Source: Chlorobiota bacterium (GTDB lineage: Bacteria > Bacteroidota > Ignavibacteria > OLB7). Taken from it: a stretch of 64,000 nt of DNA. A program made the translations under genes and the position numbers. The stretch covers positions 1-64,000 of the forward strand of contig JAEUSP010000050.1 in NCBI GenBank assembly GCA_016788565.1. Direction: 5' to 3'. Of this stretch, positions 43,380 through 51,655 are shown piece after piece (positions within the stretch are counted from its first letter, which is position 1; every line of letters begins with the position of its first letter). The notes beneath the pieces were generated by a model, which saw only the letters and a program-made list of their open reading frames with translations, had not been told where the DNA came from and made no database searches.

Positions 43380-45608
43380 TCACACGTAGGGGGCCGCTAT
43401 GCTTTGTTCCAGTTGCGCAATTTGCTTGCCGATCAGTGCAGCTTCATCAGTTAGCGCGGCAATGGAGCGTTCGGCAACTTCGGCTTCGGCACTAAGCGTC
43501 TGAAGTTCGTACCGCTTGCTGGCCAGCCGGTCTTCGGTTGATAGCTCATCTTCCCGCAGGTCCCGAAGCTCCTGCTTGCGGCTTCGGAGGTAGAGGATGC
43601 GCCCCAACATCAGCGCGAACACAAAGACGAACAGAAGCGTCAGCACCAGGGCGGCGGTCCGAACCAACTGCTGGGTGACGGGATCGAGCGGGGTTGAGCG
43701 GACGAACAGGAATGCGAGAAAGCAGAGCACCATAAAGAAAAAGCTGGTGCGGGCAATCACCGATTCGCGGTCGGTAAGGCCCTGGCGGCGGCGTTTCCGT
43801 GCGGTTTGCAGATCGGATTCCAGCACCCCCATCGTCCCCCGCGTTGATTGGTGCAACTCCGCCTTCATTCTCCGCTCGGCACTCTTGAACCGAAGCTCTT
43901 CCTGGATGCTGGCAAGGCGTTGGCGGCGTTCGTGCAGTTGCGATTCCAGCTCCAGTTTCCGCGCTTGCCACAGCGTTTCCACTTCTTGCAGCCGTTGCTG
44001 GTAGGTGTCGGCTTCGGCGCGGCGGTTGTAGCGTTCCAGCACTTGGGCGGCATCGGGGGCAAGGCGGTGGCCGGTGGCGTTGGTTGGCAAAAAAAGGTCG
44101 GGGGCGGCAGCAATCATGGCGTTCACCCGATGCGCCTGGCCACCGCAGTAACGGCGGATTGCTTCGGCATCGAACCAGGCAAAAAACGCAAGCCGGCGAA
44201 TCAAATCGCGCTCAACAAAATCGAACCGCGCCAGCACCCCCCAAGCGTTCTGGAACGCCGTGGCCGATTCAACAAACGCCTGGCCCCGCTCGCTGCTTTG
44301 CTGGAATGTGGCTTGGCGAAGCGCGTCGCGGATGATCCCGTGCAACTCATACTTCCCGGCGGTTGTTTGGCTGGGCCGTGAGACCTCGCTAGAGTTGCGC
44401 AGATATTCGAAGGCGCGCTCGGCATCGGGGCCAACGGTTGGGAAGCAGCGCAAGGCATCGGCATCGAACCAATCCAGGAATGCGGCGGCGCGGATCCACT
44501 CCCGCTGCTGGTCGGTTTTGTACCAAAAAATTCGTTGCTCGGCCAGAGCGTTCACAAACGATTGCTCGGCACCTTCGCTGCTGGCGCGTGCGGCATCGCT
44601 CCACAGCGTCACCAAGTAGGGAAGCCCCTGCGTCAGCTCCATCACCCGCTCGGAAACTTCTTCTGGTTTGAACCCATTGATCCGCAAAAACTCGGCAAGC
44701 TCATCGCGGCTGAACGGGCCAATGGGGATTTCCACCAACGCCTCGCGGTAACGATCCCAGCGGCGTTCAAGGTCGGTAAGCGACAGCCGCTCGCGCCCGG
44801 CAATCACAAACCGAACGTCGAAGAACTCACGCACGAACGTCCCGGCAGGCAGGTAGGGCGTGCGGTAGGAGTGGAAATCGCCGAAACGTTTTTCGTACAG
44901 ATATGGCAGGAAAGATTCCAGCAGCCAGGGGTTCAGCAGTGGGGTAATTTTCTCGAAGGTATCAATCACCACCACAATCCGTTTGGGAGTTTGCCCGGTG
45001 CGCAGATATGCCTCCAGCGACTCAATCTGGTCGGTTAGGGGGAACATGGTGTTCATCAAATCCACGATGAACGCTTCGGCAAGAACGTTTCCGGTGTCGA
45101 GCGTTAGCCGCTGGTCGTCGGGGTTGTTGAACTGGTTTTTCACGGCGTGCTCCAGCATCAGCAACTCACTCTCAATCGCCTTCCCTTCCGGGGTTGGGTG
45201 GCTTGATTGATGATGAAGTTCGGTCCGGAGCTTGGCCAGCAGTGGCATGGTATCGGCCCCCAGCCGCCCCATGATTTGCAAGTAGCGGCGGCGGCGGGCA
45301 TCGGTCTCGTCAATAAAAAACCGGGGGATGGCTGGGTCAAGCGAGATGAAACCGGTGGCAAGGTGATAGACGAACTCCGGAAGCGACGTGGTGGTAACGT
45401 CTTCGTTGATAACCAGCATGGCATCGGCCAGCCGTTCGTTTTCAACAATCCGCCGGATACGCCGCAGCAGTGTGGTTTTTCCGGCACCGAACAGCCCGTA
45501 CATGGCAATGATTGCTGCCCGATTCCCAGCCCCGCCGCCGGTGGGTTCGGCGGTTGCGGCAAGGCATTGATGGATTCGATGGATTTCGTCTTCGCGTCCG
45601 ACAAACAT
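43380..45608 (-). CDS. Membrane-anchored STAND/AAA-like NTPase (742 aa)
   Basis: An NTPase domain starts the protein: FVGREDEI, Walker A YGLFGAGKTTLL at ~37-48, Walker B RIVVVIDTFEKI near 210, then VRFVIAGRERLS (sensor-like). It continues with helical and winged-helix-like segments to ~480 (GPFSRDELAEFLRINGF, MELTQGLPYLVTLWSDAAR). Residues ~545-605 are coiled coil. Two transmembrane segments lie near 622-642 and 652-676 (SFFFMVLCFLAFLFV, TAALVLTLLFVFVFALML), followed by a second coiled coil to the end. STAND NTPases act as switchable scaffolds in signalling and defence. No effector domain such as TIR or a nuclease is recognised; the membrane segments themselves could be the output. It is divergent from the anti-sigma-like gene and separated from nfeD by a MITE. 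Specific function unknown. Confidence 0.72.
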   Translation of the reverse strand: MFVGREDEIHRIHQCLAATAEPTGGGAGNRAAIIAMYGLFGAGKTTLLRRIRRIVENERLADAMLVINEDVTTTSLPEFVYHLATGFISLDPAIPRFFIDETDARRRRYLQIMGRLGADTMPLLAKLRTELHHQSSHPTPEGKAIESELLMLEHAVKNQFNNPDDQRLTLDTGNVLAEAFIVDLMNTMFPLTDQIESLEAYLRTGQTPKRIVVVIDTFEKITPLLNPWLLESFLPYLYEKRFGDFHSYRTPYLPAGTFVREFFDVRFVIAGRERLSLTDLERRWDRYREALVEIPIGPFSRDELAEFLRINGFKPEEVSERVMELTQGLPYLVTLWSDAARASSEGAEQSFVNALAEQRIFWYKTDQQREWIRAAAFLDWFDADALRCFPTVGPDAERAFEYLRNSSEVSRPSQTTAGKYELHGIIRDALRQATFQQSSERGQAFVESATAFQNAWGVLARFDFVERDLIRRLAFFAWFDAEAIRRYCGGQAHRVNAMIAAAPDLFLPTNATGHRLAPDAAQVLERYNRRAEADTYQQRLQEVETLWQARKLELESQLHERRQRLASIQEELRFKSAERRMKAELHQSTRGTMGVLESDLQTARKRRRQGLTDRESVIARTSFFFMVLCFLAFLFVRSTPLDPVTQQLVRTAALVLTLLFVFVFALMLGRILYLRSRKQELRDLREDELSTEDRLASKRYELQTLSAEAEVAERSIAALTDEAALIGKQIAQLEQSIAAPYV

Positions 45609-45814
45609 TCAGGTACGGGCCGGTGATCGGTTAGGCTTCCTCTCGGTCAGGATTTCGGGGCGCAATATACAGGCAGGTGGCGGATTTGCTCCATTGCCCC
45701 GCCATTGCTTCCCGCGTGAAAACGGACTGTTGCTTCTGATTGCCCCAACCACCCCGCAAGGCTTTCCACCCAGTTCTGTACTTTTGCCGGAAACAATCGT
45801 TCAGCAACATCTCA

Positions 45815-46699
45815 ATGACCGCTCAAGAGTTTCATAACCAAATTACCGCGTGGGTGGAGGATCACTCCAACGGAGATCAGCCCGGCCGCACCGAAGCCCC
45901 CTGCGACGACTGCAAAGCAACGTTCGAACGCGAACTGGCCGCACGGATGAAGGTCAGCGAACACTCCGCCGCAACCCAGCAGCCGTTTTCGGAACCGCGC
46001 CAGATAGGTGGAACCGGCGGGCCGCCGGAAGCCACCGCCACCGTGCGGAAATCCGTTCGCGATTCCGCCGCGCTGGCCACCTCTATTTCTGAGGCTCCTC
46101 CCTCATCGCGGTTCGGAACCTGGGGGATGCTGGCGGGGGTGGGATTAGCCCTGGCCGGGGTGATCCTTCTGCTGAATCGCGACCCGCAGCCCTCCACAAC
46201 GCTTCCAATTCAATCCCCCACCAGCGCGTCAGCCCCAAGCGGAAAGCCTGTGCCTGCGCTGAATCTCTTCAATGCCGCAAGCACCAACATTGCAGCATTG
46301 GTGAGCGGGAAGGTGAAACCGGAAATGGAGACCGACAGCAAGGAGGAGCTATCCGAATTTTTCAAAGACCGAGGAGTGAGGTATGCCGTGAAATTTCCCA
46401 CAACGCAGCTTGCTTTAGCTGGGGGCTTTGTGAGCAATCATGGTGAGGTTGCCGTGGCCCACCTTGTGTACCGCTCGGGCCAGCAGACGATGTACGTGCT
46501 TCAGCTCCCCTGGCAACTTCTACAACAGGGGAAACAGTTTTACGTGACGCAGGATGCGGCCCAGAAAATGGCAGCGGGGGAAACGTTGGTGGAGTCGTCG
46601 GGCGGGCAATCGCTTTCCATTGGCAAGTATGGCGACCTTGCAATTGCAATCGCCGCAAACGTTCCCCAGGAAAAAATTGCACAACTGGCAAAGTGGTGA
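45815..46699 (+). CDS. Anti-sigma-like single-pass membrane protein
   Basis: 294 residues from the ATG at 45815; an in-frame upstream start at 45740 adds non-conserved-looking residues. The N-terminus contains H7, H17 and C30-D-D-C33 in a layout like the HxxxCxxC zinc-binding anti-sigma (zf-HC2) fold. A Ser/Pro-rich linker follows, then one transmembrane segment near 102-122 (GMLAGVGLALAGVILLL). The extracytoplasmic domain at ~175-294 includes FFKDRGVRYAVKFPTTQLALAGGFV and ISTYVL-like strands, resembling periplasmic domains of anti-sigma factors. No sigma factor gene is adjacent, so the anti-sigma label is tentative. It is followed 97 bp later by a thioredoxin-like lipoprotein and is divergent from the STAND NTPase. 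Confidence 0.6.
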   Translation: MTAQEFHNQITAWVEDHSNGDQPGRTEAPCDDCKATFERELAARMKVSEHSAATQQPFSEPRQIGGTGGPPEATATVRKSVRDSAALATSISEAPPSSRFGTWGMLAGVGLALAGVILLLNRDPQPSTTLPIQSPTSASAPSGKPVPALNLFNAASTNIAALVSGKVKPEMETDSKEELSEFFKDRGVRYAVKFPTTQLALAGGFVSNHGEVAVAHLVYRSGQQTMYVLQLPWQLLQQGKQFYVTQDAAQKMAAGETLVESSGGQSLSIGKYGDLAIAIAANVPQEKIAQLAKW

Positions 46700-46796
46700 A
46701 TCGTCATCACGGGGAACACTTTACACGAGCAGATATTCGGGCATGGCAATCGCTCCATTCCCACACTGAGCTTCTTCAACTCAATAATCAACACGT

Positions 46797-47441
46797 ATGA
46801 AATCACCGATGATTCTTGCAGTTGCCATTGCCACACTAACGGTGGCTGGCTGCAAATCGAGCAAAACCGACGGCGCGCTAACCCGCAACGACTCCCAACC
46901 CGCCCCGGCCGCACAACCGGCCCAGCCCCCAGCCCCCACCCCAGCCGCAGTAACCACCGCCGCAGTAGCAAACGTTGCCCCGCTGAAAAGCGTGCAGAAG
47001 AAAGAGGGGAAGATGGCAGCAAACTTCACATGGATAGGAAGCGATGGAAAGGAGCATTCGCTGGAGGAGTACCAGGGGAAAGTGGTGCTGGTGAATTTTT
47101 GGGGAACCTGGTGCCCCCCTTGCCGGCGCGAACTTCCCGACCTTGTGAAATTGCGGAATGAGCTTGGCCCGAAAGGGTTCGAAATTATCGGCATCAACGT
47201 GGGGGAGCAGGCTCCGGGCGGTGGATCGGTGATTGACCACGTGAACAGCTTCGCCCAAAAGAACGGCCTTGCCTATCCACTGGTGATTGCCGACGACGAG
47301 CAGACGCTGGAAAGCGCGTACGGCGGGATTCGTGGCGTTCCAACAACGTTTGTGGTGAACCGCAAAGGGGAGATCATCAATACCATGGTTGGCGGGCGCG
47401 ACGAAGCCACCTTCCGCAAAGCGATTGAGGCGGCGATGTAA
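46797..47441 (+). CDS. TlpA/ResA-like thioredoxin lipoprotein
   Basis: 214 residues. The lipobox LTVAGC places the lipid Cys at 19. A long Ala/Pro/Gln linker (residues 25-65) leads to a TlpA-like thioredoxin fold at ~74-214. The redox motif is WCPPC at 105-109 (GKVVLVNFWGTWCPPCRRELPDL). The cis-Pro loop is GVPTTFVVNRKGEI. Such proteins reduce apocytochrome c cysteines or other periplasmic disulfides from a membrane-anchored position. It could serve maturation of the c-type di-haem protein of this genome; that is inference. Confidence 0.9.
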   Translation: MKSPMILAVAIATLTVAGCKSSKTDGALTRNDSQPAPAAQPAQPPAPTPAAVTTAAVANVAPLKSVQKKEGKMAANFTWIGSDGKEHSLEEYQGKVVLVNFWGTWCPPCRRELPDLVKLRNELGPKGFEIIGINVGEQAPGGGSVIDHVNSFAQKNGLAYPLVIADDEQTLESAYGGIRGVPTTFVVNRKGEIINTMVGGRDEATFRKAIEAAM

Positions 47442-47460
47442 CGGCAGCTTCTTCGCTGAT

Positions 47461-47598
47461 TTATACTCCAAACAGAGTGGTTTGCGAAAAACTTAATCAC
47501 TGTCATTCCCGCGAAAGCGGGAGCCGAAGGCCTGCGAAGCGTATCCATACCACACCTAGCTGAGTAGAATTCCGCAAACCACTTTGCGCCGAGTATAA
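47461..47598 (+). mobile_element. MITE-like element, full copy
   Basis: 138 bp bounded by TTATACTC and GAGTATAA. The inner inverted repeats AGTGGTTTGCG and CGCAAACCACT flank a CATTCCCGCGAAAGCGGGA core and a GCCGAAGGCCTGCGAAGCG insertion that is also present in the 17110 copy. It lies directly after the thioredoxin gene. Confidence 0.85.
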
Positions 47599-47754
47599 CA
47601 TTCCCCGAAAGAAAAAAATAGCGGCAGGAACGAAGTGTTCTTGCCGCTATTCTGTTGTTGCTGGATTGTATGAGAGCCTGCGACCACACTCAACCGCAAG
47701 GTAGGCGCAGGTCTTTAGCCTGCGCTACGGAAGCAGAAGAATTATCTGAGGTTT
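47599..47754. other. Remaining gap with a hairpin near 47700
   Basis: Contains the terminator at 47611-47651 and an imperfect palindrome GTAGGCGCAGG/CCTGCGCTAC around 47700-47727, probably a further repeat. No gene. Confidence 0.55.
47611..47651 (-). terminator. Terminator of the AtuA-family gene
   Basis: A 15-bp stem with one G-U pair (47617-47631 with 47637-47651) has a 5-nt loop. On the minus strand it is followed by a run of five Ts. It lies about 105 bp beyond the AtuA-family stop. Confidence 0.75.
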
Positions 47755-49122
47755 TTAGACGTTCACCACTTCCACGTTCACGCGGGGGTTAATCAAGTTT
47801 TTATCAATCAGTGCTGGCCAGTAGGCAACAACCTCGCTGGGGCGTGGGCGGCCGCCGGCAAAGCCGGTGACGTTTGGCGGGCCGGTTAAAATCAGCGGCG
47901 CAATCTCCTTTCCGAACCGCTCCACTGCCTTGAAGTCAGGACCGCGAACGCCAATCCGCATCATCACCTCTTCGGGGTCGGGGTTGGCGGCTTCCGAGAG
48001 CGGGCCGTGGCAGGCGTTGTAGCCAACGAACTCGGTAAGAACTTCATCGAACTTCAGCCCAAGTTTTTCCAGACGCGCCCGCAAAATTGCATCGCCAGCT
48101 TTGGCTTTGCGGATGGCATCGGGCCAAGCGTAGGTTAGCGTGGCAAAGGCGGAGTAGCCGTCGGAGTAGCTCATGGAGACTTTGAAAAATGGAGTGTTTG
48201 GCCGCCCTTTGATCCCGTGCACCCGAACGCGGTCGTTCCCCAAATCTTCAAGGTTGATGGTGGTGAAATCGGCAACCACATCGGGGGTGATGTACTCGGC
48301 CGGGTTGCCGATTTCGTACAGGCACTGCTCGGCCACGGTCCCCCGCGAAACACGCCCGCCGGTTCCCGGGTGCTTCGTCACAACGAACTCACCGTTGGGG
48401 TACGCCTCAACAATCGGGAAGCCGATGTTGGCCATGTCGGGGACGTTCTCCCAATCCTCCATGTAGTTGCCGCCGCTGGATTGCGCGCCACACTCGATGA
48501 TATGCCCGGCAATGGTTCCCGCAGCAATCCTGTCCCAGTCATCCATGCTCCAGCCGAACTCATGGATCATCGGGGCCAAGCATAAGCCGGTGTCGGTGGT
48601 GCGTCCGGTGATAACGATTTGCGCGCCGCCGCGCAACGCCTCCACAATCGGCGCGGCCCCCAAATAGACGTTGGCGGAAAGGAGCCGCCCCCTGACATCT
48701 TCCACGGTTTCGCCGCTCTCCATGTTCCGCAGTTCGGCCCCTTGCTCCATCAGTTCGTCAATGTTCTCCAAGATATTATCCCCCGTCACCACGCCAACGT
48801 TCACGCTTAGCCCATGCTTGCGGGCAACCTCCAGGATGGCATCGCGGCAGGCTTCCAAGTTTACGCCGCCGCCGTTGGTAATCAACTTGATGTCCTTCTG
48901 AACAAGCTGCGGAAGGATTGCATCAATGGTGGAGATAAGGTCCTTGGCATAGCCCAAACGGGGGTCCTTCAGCTTCTGCTTTTGGACGATGGACATAGTG
49001 ACTTCGGCCAGATAATCCATCATCAGGTAATCAATCGGGCCGTTGTTTACTTGGTCAATCGGTGCGGTAAGCAGGTCGCCCCAGAACCCCTGCCCCGAGG
49101 CGATACGGATCATGTCCTTCAT
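47755..49122 (-). CDS. AtuA-family (DUF1446) acyclic terpene utilisation-like protein
   Basis: 455 residues; an internal ATG three codons in ([10 protein letters not shown]) is an alternative start. It matches the AtuA/DUF1446 family: [17 protein letters not shown] at the start, [19 protein letters not shown] near 80-97, [33 protein letters not shown] near 155-185, [15 protein letters not shown] and [27 protein letters not shown] later. AtuA was named from acyclic terpene degradation in Pseudomonas, but the biochemical step is unproven. None of the other atu or liu genes is present nearby, so the substrate here is open. Monocistronic, with its own terminator. Confidence 0.85.
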   Translation of the reverse strand: MKDMIRIASGQGFWGDLLTAPIDQVNNGPIDYLMMDYLAEVTMSIVQKQKLKDPRLGYAKDLISTIDAILPQLVQKDIKLITNGGGVNLEACRDAILEVARKHGLSVNVGVVTGDNILENIDELMEQGAELRNMESGETVEDVRGRLLSANVYLGAAPIVEALRGGAQIVITGRTTDTGLCLAPMIHEFGWSMDDWDRIAAGTIAGHIIECGAQSSGGNYMEDWENVPDMANIGFPIVEAYPNGEFVVTKHPGTGGRVSRGTVAEQCLYEIGNPAEYITPDVVADFTTINLEDLGNDRVRVHGIKGRPNTPFFKVSMSYSDGYSAFATLTYAWPDAIRKAKAGDAILRARLEKLGLKFDEVLTEFVGYNACHGPLSEAANPDPEEVMMRIGVRGPDFKAVERFGKEIAPLILTGPPNVTGFAGGRPRPSEVVAYWPALIDKNLINPRVNVEVVNV

Positions 49123-49650
49123 GTGCGTGCGGTTGGATTGCTATGGTTTGCTTTCAGTGAAAAGCCGTGCGCAAAGCTACCATTTCTGCGGTGGGATCAG
49201 ATATGTTGAAATGAAAAGGGAGAGGGGAGCATCTTTAGCTAGCGTGCAAAACATACGCTGAACCACCGAATATCGTCCCCGCTCATGCTGAGCTTGTCGA
49301 AGCAGTCGAAGTATGAGCGGAGCCACCGGACCTTGAAGCTGCCGATCACATCCAACAAAAAAAATGCTCCGGCTGTGGTATCAGCCGGAGCAAATGGGCG
49401 GAGCGTAGCGCGGTTGTGTGGGCAAACCGCGCTCTATCCAAAGCCGGCACTGGTGAAACGGTGCCGGTTGTTCGCGTTATTGAAAGCCTATCCGTTGGAT
49501 TCGTTCGCAGTACCCTCCAAACCAGATTCGCCGATCTCAGCCGAGATAGTTTCCGATGGCATTCCAAATAGCGACGCAGTGTCACTGGTAAAGACAACGA
49601 AAGGGGTGAAAGTTCTCACCCCCCCCCCAAAAAAAACTTGCTGCGCCAGA
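49123..49650. repeat. 528-bp gap with REP copy, stacked hairpins and a terminator
   Basis: A REP-like palindrome lies at 49277-49330. A terminator-like 11-bp stem TGCTCCGGCTG lies at 49365-49375/49382-49392, with eight As on its left (T8 on the minus strand). Further stems lie near 49406-49433 (AGCGCGGTTG) and 49446-49470 (GCCGGCAC). A GGGGTGA/TCACCCC stem lies near 49604-49622, beside a C10A8 homopolymer (49619-49636). No gene called; frames across it lack starts, ribosome sites or motifs. Confidence 0.65.
49354..49392 (-). terminator. Terminator downstream of the BNR-type gene
   Basis: A perfect 11-bp stem with a 6-nt loop is followed on the minus strand by eight Ts. It lies about 260 bp beyond the minus-strand stop at 49651. 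Confidence 0.75.
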
Positions 49651-51510
49651 TTATTTAGCCAGCACAAACGAAGCTGAAACCGCCCCAGCCTCCCCTTCCA
49701 ACCGGACGAAGTAACGTCCCGACGGCAAGCCAGAGATGGGTGCGTACAGCCACTGCTGGCCGGGTTGCATCATCCCACCATCCACCGTTGCGGCCTCCTG
49801 GCCCAGCATATTCACAACGTGAAGCCGAGCGTGCAGCGGGTGATCCAGAGTGCAGTGAACCGCAAGTTGTTCGCCGCGAAGCTCAATCCGTTCGATGCTC
49901 ATTCCTGCGGTCACGGCTCCGGCACGCTCCACGCCGCTGCTCCCTTCTGGGGAAAGCAGAACGAACGCGGCAAGGATATTCAGATCACCATTTCCGGTGC
50001 GGCCATCGGCCCAGACAGGGATTGCGTATTCGCTGGTGGTCAGCACCTGGGTGTATTCGCCAATGCCAAACCCACCGTTGCGGCGGCCAACGGTAGTAAA
50101 GTCGGAGGGGGCAGCCGTGACGGCAAAATCGTTGATGAAGGTGCGCCCGCCATCGAAGGAGTAGGTCATGTAGTAGTTGGTGCTTCGGTCGCGGGTGTCG
50201 CTGCGGCGGTCGTACTAGGTAACGGCCACAAACCCTTGCGGGCTAACGCTGATGCTGGGGTAAAACTGGCTTGTTGGGGTTTCGTCGTTGTTGTTGTTCA
50301 GCACCACCGCTGGCGACCACGTTGCGCCGTTATCGTCCGAGCGGGAGTAGTAAATATCCAAGCCACGGCTCAGTTTGCTGGTGATGCCGTTGGCGGTCCA
50401 GACAGCATACATGGTTCCGGCATGTGGGCCGAATCCGTTGTCAATGGCGATGTGGGGGCAAGGGTACATCCGTTGCGCCAAGATTCCGGTGATGGAGTCC
50501 ATGGTCTTGTTTGGATTATCATCAAGTTCGGGATCGAACTGGCCGGGGAACACCATGTCGCTGATTTTATTCGCGCTTGGGAAACTGGTTCCGCCATCGG
50601 TTGAGGCGGTATGCCACAAGGCCCAGTCTTTGCCATTCTTCGTTCCGAAAAAGGAGACGTGAACGCCGCCGCCCCGATCTACCTGGATGCTGGTAAACTG
50701 AACTTGCGCGAAGTCTTCGCCGGAAACCCGGGTTGAGGTTGTGGTAAACGGCTTATCGCCTGGGGGTTTTACGCGCAAGCCAATGTTCACCTTCCCTCCT
50801 GACAGGTCCCCTTCAAGAAATGCTGCGTACAGGGTGTTGCGGCGCGGGCCGTTGGTCATGTCGCACACCAGCCACTGCTTATCATAGATGGTAGCATCGC
50901 CACCACTGACCACGTTGATGCCAGAGCTAAAGGCAATTTGCATGGAGGAATCATGCACCCATGCTTCCCCGCCATTATCGGAGTATGCCCAGGAGAGCGC
51001 CCAGCGGAGGTTCGTGAGATCGAAGTTGACGGCGTAGAGGTTGATCCACGAGTAGTACAACCGCCCGTCGGCATCGAAAGCAAAAAGCGGATCGCCGCCA
51101 CCGATGATCGTCGCCGAACCTTCGGATGGAGCAGGATTGAACGAGCTTTTCTTCCACGATTTTCCGAAATCCTTGGTGAAGTAGATTGGCGTGGTAAAGC
51201 CTTGCCCAGCATAGCGAATTGGCGAGACAACAATGTTGTTGTTATCGGTTGGATTGATTGCCGCATGGACCTCCGACTCAGGCGAGGCGTCGTTGCTGAC
51301 AGCCACCTCCTGCCCGGCTGAAAGAAATTTCTGCAGAGCTTCTTCCAACCCCTTCGGGTCTTCGGCTTGTTTGGATTCGCGAAGATGTTCCGGCAGCACC
51401 TTCAGCTTTTCGCGGAGAATGTCGCGCGTGTTGATTGCTTGCGATGTGGCGGCCGCTGGCATCAGCAGAATGGCAGCAACAAACGGAACGAAAAGGGCTA
51501 CGTGCTTCAC
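49651..51510 (-). pseudogene. BNR/sialidase-like T9SS cargo gene interrupted by one amber codon
   Basis: Reading one minus-strand frame from a GTG at 51510 (GGGG upstream, signal peptide ALFVPFVAAILLMPAAATS) to a TAA at 49651 gives 619 codons with a single TAG at 50215-50217. Before it the protein reads SVSPQGFVAVT, after it YDRRSDTRDRSTNYYMTYSFDGGRTF. In this kind of BNR-repeat protein the expected motif is VAVTWYDRR, so TAG replaces the Trp codon TGG by one base change. BNR/Asp-box-like repeats occur (FTKDFGKSWKKS, YSRSDDNGATWSP, YSFDGGRTF). The C-terminus is a T9SS-type tail (LHVVNMLGQEAATVDGG, LPSGRYFVRLEGEAG). Without the tail the truncated product could not be sorted. A frame continuing upstream to 51699 crosses a hairpin and is rejected as the start. 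Confidence 0.8.
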
Positions 51511-51603
51511 AAAAATACCCCGTGTGAGAATGGTTGATGGAAAGGACTGAAGGAACAACAAACCGCGTGGGAAGCTGGTTACAAGAACCGTGTTCAACAT
51601 ACG

Positions 51604-51635
51604 CAGAAAGCCCTGCACAATGGCAGGGCTTTCTG
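51604..51635 (-). terminator. Hairpin after the aldehyde dehydrogenase gene
   Basis: A perfect 13-bp stem (CAGAAAGCCCTGC) has a 6-nt loop and lies 21 bp beyond the stop at 51656. No T-run follows, so it may act as an mRNA end stabiliser. Confidence 0.6.
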
Positions 51636-51655
51636 GTGTTCTCATCGCTCCGTTC

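Noticed and set aside
49400-49470. tRNA-like stems downstream of the BNR gene
   Set aside because: No cloverleaf, no T-loop GTTCRA and no conserved D-loop; simple hairpins only.
49619-49636. C10A8 homopolymer as a phase-variation tract (another C10 run lies near 39964)
   Set aside because: Both tracts lie downstream of stop codons, not in promoters or coding regions, so slippage would not switch a gene.
49285-49677. 130-residue plus-strand frame
   Set aside because: It crosses a REP copy, several hairpins and a homopolymer; no start signal and no domain.
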